In this document: positions 62,284 to 64,000 of the stretch, one piece after another
Position numbering within the stretch: the stretch's first letter is position 1
Layout: every line of letters begins with the position of its first letter
Assembly (NCBI GenBank): GCA_921293015.1
Contig: OV121086.1
Span: 32,363,194-32,427,193 of the forward strand
DNA: 64,000 nt
DNA from: Phorcus lineatus
Lineage: Eukaryota > Mollusca > Gastropoda > Trochida > Trochidae
Reading direction: 5' to 3'
Translations under genes and position numbers: made by a program
Notes under the pieces: model-generated
The model's input: only the letters and a program-made list of their open reading frames with translations
The model's database searches: none
Told to the model about the DNA's origin: nothing

Positions 62284-62544
62284 ATCAGTCCACAGCAAGA
62301 TACATGTGATAGGTTTGATCTGATGTCAGTGACTTCATTAATGATGTTAGATGTTGATCCTTGCAGTGTGAAGCAGATATAAATAGAATTCAATTTGTTT
62401 TTCGTTTCAGATATGAAAAATGATTTTGAAGATAACAACAAGACACTAAACGAACTGTCAGACATGATTGACAAGTTAAATAGACGCATGGCTCTATATC
62501 TTGACGAGATTAAAACAAAATCAGAAGGCTATAGAGATTGTTAG
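11401..62544 (+). CDS. LAMB1: Laminin subunit beta (beta1/beta2 type), whole gene, 30 coding exons
   Basis: Secreted basement-membrane glycoprotein chain that forms a disulfide-linked alpha/beta/gamma trimer through its C-terminal coiled coil and polymerises through its N-terminal LN domain. Joining exons 11401-11449, 34892-35445 and 28 further exons to 62544 gives an open frame of 1761 codons; human LAMB1 is 1786 residues. Domains by residue: signal peptide 1 to about 17; LN about 28-267 (contains [14 protein letters not shown] and [18 protein letters not shown], near-identical to vertebrate beta1); LE1-LE5 about 268-535; LF about 538-762; LE6-LE13 about 763-1165; coiled coil II about 1170-1380; six-cysteine knob 1381 to about 1411; coiled coil I to 1761, ending YRDC with the cysteine expected to link to the gamma chain. 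All 29 introns are GT-AG. Having both LF and 13 LE modules excludes the shorter beta3 type. Orthology to LAMB1 versus LAMB2 is not meaningful in a mollusc; the symbol marks the family. Confidence 0.97.
13095..13275 (+). repeat. Dispersed repeat, copy 1
   Basis: Contains GTGCTGATTGTCCTTGAATG and GTCTGTAAATGTGGTTGTTT; the same order of motifs recurs at 18768-18885. Family unknown. Confidence 0.6.
14082..14770. mobile_element. MULE-like inverted-repeat element, copy 1
   Basis: Termini CAGTCTGGTTAAAATCGACC and, in reverse complement, CAGTCTGATCAAAATTGACC. Flanked by an imperfect 10-bp direct repeat (14072-14081 and 14771-14780, 8/10 match). No transposase ORF. The terminal inverted repeats are shared with 36749-37119. 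The superfamily rests on the 9-10-bp target duplication. Confidence 0.75.
15455..15530 (-). repeat. Dispersed repeat with CGAAACGTCGCAA-type core, minus strand
   Basis: The reverse complement reads CGAAATGTCGCAAATCTCAT then AATAAAGAAGTTGTCATCCA, and is related to 19546-19615 on the plus strand. Similar cores occur at the ends of some Penelope-like elements in marine invertebrates, but no coding part is present, so the family is left open. Confidence 0.55.
16942..17000 (+). repeat. Vetigastropod repeat tail (GCGTTAAAC...ACTCACTCACTC)
   Basis: Reads GCTAATGGCTGAAATATTGC, then CCAAGCGGCGTTAAACAATA and a CTCA run. Diverged versions of this tag are at 54265-54310, 55645-55690 and 55805-55865. The link to abalone is from memory of such sequences. 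Confidence 0.6.
18657..18775. repeat. Short inverted-repeat element (MITE remnant)
   Basis: Ends GGCCTCCTTTCACGAAGC and GGCTTTCTGAAAGAAGG are roughly complementary; the interior CATTGCACTAAGGT also occurs in a related sequence at 43440-43525. Directly followed by a copy of the 13095-type repeat (18768-18885). Confidence 0.5.
18768..18885 (+). repeat. Dispersed repeat, copy 2
   Basis: GCGCTGATTGTCGCTTGATT to GTCTGTAAATATGGTCGTTT matches 13120-13235 in order and orientation. Confidence 0.6.
19546..19615 (+). repeat. Dispersed repeat with CGAAACGTCGCAA core, plus strand
   Basis: CGAAACGTCGCAATTCATGC then AATAAAGAAGTTGACTATCC; opposite orientation to 15455-15530. Confidence 0.55.
19667..20047. 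mobile_element. Inverted-repeat element between 45-bp direct repeats
   Basis: Arms of about 69 bp (19711-19779 and 19892-19960, starting AGCGTATTTGTCTCCGCTCT) surround a 112-base loop. The pair is bracketed by a direct repeat (19667-19711 and 20003-20047, starting AAGATACCTCCAACAGTCTA, two mismatches). The loop motif AGTCATTTCATTGGCT recurs in the diverged sequence at 40550-40570. Confidence 0.75.
20838..20902. repeat. AT low-complexity palindrome
   Basis: Runs of ATATAT framed by AATAAATAAAT-type ends; self-complementary simple sequence. Confidence 0.85.
21610..22762. repeat. Minisatellite, about 55-60-bp unit, about 19-20 copies
   Basis: The unit contains ATGAAGGTACTGATCTAGTC then CTGCTCCATTACTAAATAAG and ATTGGAGGGTTACCC. 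Two main variants alternate (GGCACTGAACTAG versus GGTACTGATCTAG), and a shortened GATTTAG variant with CATGACTATAAG fills 22440-22650, pointing to several rounds of local expansion. Confidence 0.95.
23180..23420 (+). mobile_element. tRNA-derived SINE, 5'-truncated
   Basis: Head remnant GCGCATTCGGCATCGGATCA, then the family body CTGCAGTAGAGAACTGTTCT to ATATATGTGAAATATTCTTG. Confidence 0.75.
25861..25949. repeat. Near-perfect palindrome, 43-45-bp arms
   Basis: TATTTCACTCGTGTGTGTGT to TTCATTGATTAAA is answered without spacer by TTTAATCAATGAA to CACACGAGTGAAATA; the only difference is one extra GT in the left arm. Confidence 0.9.
26130..26530. repeat. Diverged tandem repeat, about 165-bp unit, about 2.5 copies
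   Basis: AAAGATAATAATCTCAAACG, CCTTTATTGTGATAAGGATT and GTCACAATCCT motifs recur in the same order three times. Confidence 0.7.
26720..27735. repeat. Diverged tandem repeat, about 100-150-bp unit, about 7-8 copies
   Basis: Each unit reads AACTGTCCAGTGAAGATTTT, then a TTCTTTACTTTAAATATGCT segment, GATAATTTGATA and an AGACTAGTGTAG segment, ending at a CCTGCC boundary. Later units are progressively degraded. Confidence 0.8.
31258..31284. repeat. (CTTC)n microsatellite
   Basis: About six tandem CTTC units. Confidence 0.9.
31455..31650 (+). mobile_element. tRNA-derived SINE body, head missing
   Basis: Starts GATCGGCAACATTGTCTGCA and runs through ACCCATGGTTTGCTAGTTCC to AGCAGCGGTGATATAA. Confidence 0.8.
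32166..32656. repeat. Tandem repeat, about 162-bp unit, three copies
   Basis: TTCTTTTCACAGCT recurs at about 32176, 32337 and 32499; the later two units are almost identical and the first is more diverged. Each ends AATGAAGCAAGTGGTGAAA. Confidence 0.9.
34892..35445 (+). CDS. LAMB1: Laminin beta exon 2: most of the LN domain
   Basis: Residues 17-201. The acceptor is TTGATTCAG and the donor GTCAGT, entering in phase 1 and leaving in phase 0. Carries the invariant [33 protein letters not shown] and [15 protein letters not shown] segments of the laminin N-terminal (polymerisation) domain. At 554 bases it is the largest coding exon. Confidence 0.97.
35887..36070 (+). mobile_element. Second type of tRNA-derived SINE
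   Basis: In intron 2. Head GATGTAGGTCGATTGGTACT with a B-box-like GGTTTGATTCC, then an unrelated body. Differs from the main SINE family of this window. Confidence 0.5.
36429..36546 (+). CDS. LAMB1: Laminin beta exon 3: LN domain
   Basis: Residues 202-241, beginning [17 protein letters not shown] and ending [12 protein letters not shown], the second half of the LN beta-sandwich. Enters in phase 0 and leaves in phase 1. NFT is a possible N-glycosylation site. Confidence 0.96.
36605..37305 (+). mobile_element. SINE copies interrupted by a MULE-like insertion
   Basis: In intron 3. A first SINE body fragment (36618-36720) abuts a second, starting CTTTGTCTGCAGTAGAGAAC at 36725. That second copy is cut at 36748 by the element 36749-37119 and resumes at 37120 with GAGAACTGTT, running to GTGAAATACTCAT near 37303. 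Confidence 0.85.
36749..37119. mobile_element. MULE-like inverted-repeat element, copy 2
   Basis: Terminal inverted repeats CAGTCTGATTAAAATCGACC and, in reverse complement, CACTCTGATTAAAATCGACC. A perfect 10-bp duplication GAGAACTGTT flanks it (36739-36748 and 37120-37129). Contains a G-run and a 46-bp segment also found at 33927-33972. No ORF. Confidence 0.85.
37574..37719 (+). CDS. LAMB1: Laminin beta exon 4: end of LN, start of LE1
   Basis: Residues 241-289. Contains the LN-to-LE junction [19 protein letters not shown] followed by YGHASRC, closely matching vertebrate beta chains. Ends in phase 0 at a methionine codon before GTAAAC. Confidence 0.96.
38268..38388 (+). CDS. LAMB1: Laminin beta exon 5: LE1
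   Basis: Residues 290-330, [19 protein letters not shown] onward. Completes the eight cysteines of LE1 (epidermal-growth-factor-like laminin module). Leaves in phase 1. Confidence 0.96.
38550..39777. mobile_element. hAT-like non-autonomous element, 1.2 kb, in intron 5
   Basis: Starts CAGTGTAGGAAACTTACC and ends, in reverse complement, CAGTGTAGGAAACTACC. A perfect 7-bp direct repeat ATCTTAT flanks it (38543-38549 and 39778-39784). The long open frames inside show no recognisable transposase. Confidence 0.75.
39869..40057 (+). CDS. LAMB1: Laminin beta exon 6: LE2
   Basis: One complete LE module ([13 protein letters not shown] to [10 protein letters not shown]) with all eight cysteines. Phase 1 at both ends, so the exon corresponds to a single symmetric module. 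Confidence 0.97.
40490..40640. repeat. Diverged relative of the 19711-19960 element
   Basis: Shares CAAGTCATTTCATTGGCT and GGCTATCAGGGTAT with that element but has lost clean terminal repeats. Confidence 0.5.
40925..41210. repeat. TGACGTCA-rich stretch and foldback in intron 6
   Basis: 40931-40990 holds three TGACGTCA palindromes. 41060-41205 is an imperfect hairpin whose arms carry GACCCGAGGAAAGCAATATT and AATATTGCTTTCCTCAGGTC around the loop CGCAGACTTCGTCCTCTG. Probably one degenerate MITE. Confidence 0.65.
41677..41856 (+). CDS. LAMB1: Laminin beta exon 7: LE3
   Basis: One LE module, [18 protein letters not shown] to NPYGCD, eight cysteines. Phase 1 at both ends. Confidence 0.97.
42272..42381 (+). 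CDS. LAMB1: Laminin beta exon 8: LE4, first part
   Basis: Encodes [20 protein letters not shown] through GPNCDVCH. Enters in phase 1 and leaves in phase 0. Confidence 0.96.
42951..43166 (+). CDS. LAMB1: Laminin beta exon 9: end of LE4, partial LE5, start of LF
   Basis: Residues 490-561: [16 protein letters not shown] closes LE4, [12 protein letters not shown] begins the half LE5 that is split by the LF domain in beta chains, and [20 protein letters not shown] starts the LF linker. Phase 0 at both ends. Confidence 0.96.
43435..43860. repeat. MITE remnants in intron 9
   Basis: 43440-43525 resembles 18657-18775. 43790-43856 is a small hairpin from GAGGCCTGTTCCATAAAGC to TTTTTGGAACAGGCCCC. Confidence 0.55.
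44061..44222 (+). CDS. LAMB1: Laminin beta exon 10: LF domain
   Basis: Residues 562-615, [19 protein letters not shown] to [10 protein letters not shown]: the laminin domain IV fold specific to long beta chains. Phase 0 at both ends. Confidence 0.96.
44534..44654 (+). CDS. LAMB1: Laminin beta exon 11: LF domain
   Basis: [15 protein letters not shown] through [11 protein letters not shown], core of the LF domain. Enters in phase 0 and leaves in phase 1. Confidence 0.96.
44805..45003 (+). mobile_element. tRNA-derived SINE body, plus strand, in intron 11
   Basis: CTTGTCTGCAGTAGAGAACT to GCTGTGCTATAAGTGAAAAA. Head missing. Lies tail to tail with the next SINE. Confidence 0.85.
45013..45320 (-). 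mobile_element. Full-length tRNA-derived SINE, minus strand, in intron 11
   Basis: Read on the minus strand: GGGGGCGGGATAGCGCAGTG head (A box), B box GGTTCGAATCC, body with GAACTGTTCTACATGCAG and tail ending CACCTCACC. Ends about 35 bases before exon 12. Confidence 0.9.
45356..45483 (+). CDS. LAMB1: Laminin beta exon 12: LF domain
   Basis: [20 protein letters not shown] to ATMYIDS. Its acceptor lies only about 35 bases after the end of a minus-strand SINE (45013-45320), so intron 11 is almost entirely repeat here. Confidence 0.95.
45867..46056 (+). CDS. LAMB1: Laminin beta exon 13: end of LF domain
   Basis: [13 protein letters not shown] through [13 protein letters not shown], closing the LF domain; the invariant [14 protein letters not shown] element is present. 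Leaves in phase 1. Confidence 0.96.
46706..46849 (+). CDS. LAMB1: Laminin beta exon 14: LE6
   Basis: One LE module, [19 protein letters not shown] to GFGPNGCS, eight cysteines, phase 1 at both ends. Confidence 0.97.
46920..47455. mobile_element. Composite foldback element, copy 2, with nested MITE, in intron 14
   Basis: Left part (to about 47044) is a hairpin around AACACAAGTTGATAAAAGTT ending AGGGTGAGATTCT. Right part ends GACAGTTTTGGATGATAAAT. This is the inverse orientation of 9113-9508. A separate hairpin element (about 47100-47213, arms with TTTTCGAAGCTCTCTTAG) sits inside it. Confidence 0.8.
47587..47688. repeat. Partial duplicate of the composite element end
   Basis: ATTGTTCAAAATCTACTGTC to CAGTTTTGGATGATAAA repeats 47351-47452 with about ten differences, 135 bases further on. 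Confidence 0.85.
47775..48006 (+). CDS. LAMB1: Laminin beta exon 15: LE7 and start of LE8
   Basis: [20 protein letters not shown] for LE7, then [15 protein letters not shown] starting LE8. Leaves in phase 2, one of only three phase-2 introns in the gene. Confidence 0.96.
48437..48600 (+). CDS. LAMB1: Laminin beta exon 16: end of LE8, start of LE9
   Basis: [20 protein letters not shown], then [12 protein letters not shown] to CDCYPGFE. Covers the region that carries the PDSGR peptide in mammalian beta1; here the aligned residues are PGSEN. Confidence 0.96.
49062..49286 (+). CDS. LAMB1: Laminin beta exon 17: end of LE9 and LE10
   Basis: [15 protein letters not shown] completes LE9; [20 protein letters not shown] to NQDCK is LE10. 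The mammalian YIGSR peptide position (just before the cysteine at the exon start) reads FERPS. Phase 1 at both ends. Confidence 0.96.
49436..52195. mobile_element. Long-terminal-inverted-repeat element, 2.76 kb, in intron 17
   Basis: Arms 49436-50498 and 51139-52195 are reverse complements with high identity, starting TAGTCCACCGGCCCAGAGGG. Within each arm a 199-bp unit is repeated about three times (anchors near 49841, 50040, 50238 and 50437). The 640-bp centre has no recognisable ORF. A TAG duplication is seen at 49433-49435 and 52196-52198. Superfamily unknown. Confidence 0.9.
52543..52742 (+). CDS. LAMB1: Laminin beta exon 18: LE11 and start of LE12
   Basis: [20 protein letters not shown] with eight LE11 cysteines; shorter than the human module, which carries an extra CNGSDC-type insert here. 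Then [15 protein letters not shown] of LE12. Leaves in phase 0. Confidence 0.96.
53124..53220 (+). CDS. LAMB1: Laminin beta exon 19: end of LE12
   Basis: [19 protein letters not shown] to DPLDQCF. Only 97 bases, the shortest internal coding exon. Enters in phase 0 and leaves in phase 1. Confidence 0.95.
53287..53770. mobile_element. hAT-like MITE, 484 bp, in intron 19
   Basis: Terminal inverted repeats TAGGGGTGAAAC / GTTTCACCCCTA, with a perfect 8-bp target duplication CACATTGT at 53279-53286 and 53771-53778, the hallmark of hAT transposition. No coding capacity. Confidence 0.92.
54023..54214 (+). CDS. LAMB1: Laminin beta exon 20: LE13 and entry to the coiled coil
   Basis: [20 protein letters not shown] to LPNCVPC is the last LE module. 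[16 protein letters not shown] follows, with the cysteines expected to form interchain bonds at the head of the long arm. Phase 1 at both ends. Confidence 0.96.
54265..54312 (+). repeat. Diverged vetigastropod tail repeat, intron 20
   Basis: GATTGCTGAAAGATTGGCCA then ACCGGCGTTAAACGAACTCA; related to 16942-17000. Confidence 0.5.
54697..54877 (+). CDS. LAMB1: Laminin beta exon 21: coiled coil II
   Basis: [20 protein letters not shown] onward: heptad-like helix with NIS and NIT possible glycosylation sites. Enters in phase 1 and leaves in phase 2. Confidence 0.95.
55415..55599 (+). CDS. LAMB1: Laminin beta exon 22: coiled coil II
   Basis: [18 protein letters not shown] to TIIQARDVE, alpha-helical with heptad hydrophobics. 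Enters in phase 2 and leaves in phase 1. Confidence 0.95.
55640..55870 (+). repeat. Two diverged vetigastropod tail repeats, intron 22
   Basis: 55645-55690 and 55805-55865 each contain GCTAATGGCTGAA and ATTGCCCAA, with an AAACAATNACTCAATCA-like end, suggesting a local duplication of about 165 bp. Confidence 0.6.
56017..56326 (+). mobile_element. Full-length tRNA-derived SINE, plus strand, in intron 22
   Basis: Head GGGTAGGGATAGCGCAGTGG (A box) and GTGGTTTGAATCC (B box), body and tail as in the other copies, ending TCACCTCAC. Flanked by a 14-bp target duplication (56003-56016 and 56327-56340, one mismatch), indicating LINE-mediated insertion. About 310 bp. Confidence 0.93.
56418..56653 (+). 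CDS. LAMB1: Laminin beta exon 23: coiled coil II
   Basis: [18 protein letters not shown] to [11 protein letters not shown], strongly charged heptad helix leading to the knob. This exon is more GC-rich than its introns. Leaves in phase 0. Confidence 0.95.
57071..57253 (+). CDS. LAMB1: Laminin beta exon 24: beta knob
   Basis: Residues 1381-1441. Starts [18 protein letters not shown] and continues [11 protein letters not shown]: six cysteines in a glycine-rich loop, the disulfide knob that interrupts the beta-chain coiled coil and is absent from alpha and gamma chains. Phase 0 at both ends. Confidence 0.96.
57583..57759 (+). CDS. LAMB1: Laminin beta exon 25: coiled coil I
   Basis: [20 protein letters not shown] to KPKDIED, exactly 59 codons, phase 0 at both ends. 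Confidence 0.95.
57929..58030. repeat. Degenerate hairpin MITE in intron 25
   Basis: GGACCTAGATTTTTGAAATT and CTTAAAAAATCTAGGCACTG are inverted; related to the nested hairpin at 47100-47213. Confidence 0.5.
58301..58476 (+). CDS. LAMB1: Laminin beta exon 26: coiled coil I
   Basis: [20 protein letters not shown], the conserved beta-chain segment after the knob (human VANEVLKMEMPSTPQQLQNL), then [17 protein letters not shown]. Leaves in phase 2. Confidence 0.96.
58978..59119 (+). CDS. LAMB1: Laminin beta exon 27: coiled coil I
   Basis: [20 protein letters not shown] to RDAENDLAM, alanine-rich heptads. Enters in phase 2 and leaves in phase 0. Confidence 0.95.
59193..59714. mobile_element. pogo/Tigger-like MITE, 522 bp, in intron 27
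   Basis: Ends CAGTCAGACCTTGATAATCC and, in reverse complement, CAGTCAGACCCCGATAATCC, flanked by TA on both sides (59191-59192 and 59715-59716). These are standard termini of pogo/Tigger elements of the Tc1-mariner group. No transposase. Confidence 0.9.
60360..60500. mobile_element. Small hAT-like MITE, about 141 bp, in intron 27
   Basis: CAGTGGCGGATACAGGAATT at the left and CCCTGAAACCGCCACTT at the right. The target duplication is blurred (TTCAAATC against TTAAATC). Confidence 0.65.
60550..60726 (+). CDS. LAMB1: Laminin beta exon 28: coiled coil I
   Basis: [20 protein letters not shown], matching the conserved IESETAASE of human beta1, to TELANEAER. Phase 0 at both ends. A small hAT-like element (60360-60500) ends about 50 bases before its acceptor. 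Confidence 0.96.
61059..61215 (+). CDS. LAMB1: Laminin beta exon 29: coiled coil I
   Basis: [16 protein letters not shown] to TQEKYQNLQ; aligns with the human segment around LDGELDEKYKKVENL. Leaves in phase 1. Confidence 0.95.
61433..61853. mobile_element. piggyBac-like MITE, 421 bp, in intron 29
   Basis: Terminal inverted repeats AGGGACCATTCGAGCGG / CCGCTCGAATGGTCCCT inserted between TTAA duplications (61429-61432 and 61854-61857). Confidence 0.85.
62242..62282. repeat. (TA)n microsatellite
   Basis: About 20 TA units in intron 29, about 130 bases before exon 30. Confidence 0.95.
62411..62544 (+). CDS. LAMB1: Laminin beta exon 30: C-terminus and stop
   Basis: [19 protein letters not shown] to [10 protein letters not shown], then TAG at 62542-62544. 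The final cysteine corresponds to the one near the human C-terminus that bonds to the gamma chain. Confidence 0.95.
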
Positions 62545-62965
62545 TCTCAACAAACATTATTATAATCAGTCACAAACCATATTGTGTCCAGATGGTTCCG
62601 ATTTGCCAATGCTGCTGAGAAGAGAACTCTAAATCGTCATGGGCAAGCGTACAAGCTTTGATGAGAGCATCAAGCAGAGCGCCACCTGTAAATCCTTTTA
62701 GTAGTCCTAGTTATCTCCCTTACCTCAAGTAGACTAGTTGTAATGCATGCATGTCTACTTGCCTATGTATTTTATTTAATGTTTGATATGTGATTTTTGC
62801 TACATTTATATCTTTGTACGTCAAAGTGTATTTTTGTATTGTATATACCTACTTGTCTTCGCGTTTTTTTTAACTTTGTGACATTTTATTGAACAAATGG
62901 TAGCACTTACTGTTATTTTTAGTTTTTTGTTTCTATCAATAAACTGATATTTTTATACTGATCTG
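62545..62965 (+). other. LAMB1: Laminin beta 3' UTR
   Basis: Region from the stop codon to just past the AATAAA at 62938. No ORF. The exact cleavage site cannot be read from the sequence. Confidence 0.6.
62938..62943 (+). terminator. Polyadenylation signal AATAAA
   Basis: Canonical hexamer about 395 bases after the stop codon in T-rich sequence. A second AATAAA at 63874-63879 could serve a longer transcript. Confidence 0.6.
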
Positions 62966-64000
62966 AAACATGTATATTTTGATGCAGTTTTACAAGACAT
63001 AAAATTATCTAAAAGTGAGGTTATTATTTTCATACAGATCAGGTTATCATATTTTGAACCTCAACATATCAGTAAACAAGTGCATCAAATCTCATCAATG
63101 TCAAAAGCACCACAGAATCAGTTTTAAGTTTCATATTTCTAAATTTGTTTAAATTGCTCAAATTTGTGCGTAAACTGTTTTTGTTAAAAGGCTCACATTC
63201 AGGGATGTATGTAAAAAGCCCTATTGCTCAGTGATCTTAGCAACTAAAGATTAAAACCATTTCCAAGATACTTTAGTATCATCAACCATTGCCCCAAGCA
63301 TGTCAAGGTCACTAAGGGGAATAACTCTTAACTGATAAGTAATATTGGTGCTGTCAAGCAATACTCTTGTCTTATTGATACCCTGTAAGTAAATGATACG
63401 ATATTAATTACTGTATTTTAAGTATGCAAACATTTTTTTAAATATTACCACTGCTATAGGGCCCAAATGATCTGAAATTAGATCTGTTAAATATTACTCC
63501 AGATTTTTATGACTTGATTGAAACATAATTCTCTTTTGGTTTGTAAAATTAAGACATTTGTGCCATATGATTTGCATGATCAAAATTCACAAAAAAAAAG
63601 CTAATTGTTGATTTCACTACTGATATTCATGCCATGTGATTTGTTACTCATTTTACACTTTCACGTTCATTTTTTAAATTGTCATACAGGCACATTGGCA
63701 TATAGATTTAAGATGAAATTTGTTAGTGTCATACATTAATCATCTTATGAATGTTCCCTCACAAACAACTTTGATGTTAGTGTGCATAATCAATATTTTT
63801 TCTTCTGAGAAAACTTAAGGGCCTTAGTCCTGATGCCCACAAGATCAAATACCTTCACTTTTGTATCACAAGCAATAAACATTTCGACTTATAATGTTGT
63901 GCTTGTCATTTCTTGAAATGAGAACTTTCTTCAATATTCTTTCAGACCAATTTGACATTACATTGTACATCAAAATAACCAATATCACTTTTTGCACATA
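62966..64000. other. Downstream DNA, nothing recognised
   Basis: AT-rich, no coding potential; contains a second AATAAA at 63874-63879. Confidence 0.4.

Overview
The window is animal genomic DNA, AT-rich and full of introns. It carries one complete protein-coding gene on the + strand: a laminin beta subunit of the beta1/beta2 type. The reading frame joins 30 coding exons from the ATG at 11401 to the TAG ending at 62544. Every intron is GT-AG with matching phases, and the product is 1761 residues. Its architecture matches the vertebrate LAMB1 plan: signal peptide, LN domain, five LE modules (the fifth partial), LF domain, eight LE modules, coiled coil II, the six-cysteine beta knob, coiled coil I and a C-terminal cysteine. 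The protein would be secreted and assembled with an alpha and a gamma chain into a basement-membrane laminin trimer.

The organism is most likely a gastropod mollusc, probably a vetigastropod such as an abalone. The evidence is the recurrent tag with the core GCTGAAATATTGCCCAAG followed by GGCGTTAAACAATAACTCACTCAC (16942-17000, with diverged copies at 54265, 55645 and 55805), which I associate from memory with abalone sequences. The tRNA-derived SINEs and many short inverted-repeat elements fit this. The species is not established.

Layout. 1-11400 is upstream DNA: a decayed non-LTR retrotransposon (about 440-2490), foldback elements, a SINE, two tandem repeats (7450-8346) and a presumed promoter/5' UTR just before 11401. 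Exon 1 encodes only the signal peptide. It is followed by a 23.4-kb intron (11450-34891) containing a MULE-like element, minisatellites, inverted repeats and SINE pieces but no other gene that I can support. Exons 2-30 lie in 34892-62544 with introns of about 0.25-3.3 kb. Several introns carry datable insertions with target-site duplications: MULE-like inside a SINE (intron 3), hAT-like (introns 5, 19, 27), a 2.76-kb long-inverted-repeat element (intron 17), pogo/Tigger-like (intron 27) and piggyBac-like (intron 29). 62545-64000 is the 3' UTR with an AATAAA at 62938, then intergenic DNA.

I found no second cellular gene and no previously undescribed multi-gene system. The points that most deserve attention are the intron structures able to form long double-stranded RNA in the laminin pre-mRNA (49436-52195 and 44805-45320), the nested and composite transposons, and the absence of the YIGSR and PDSGR peptides known from mammalian beta1.
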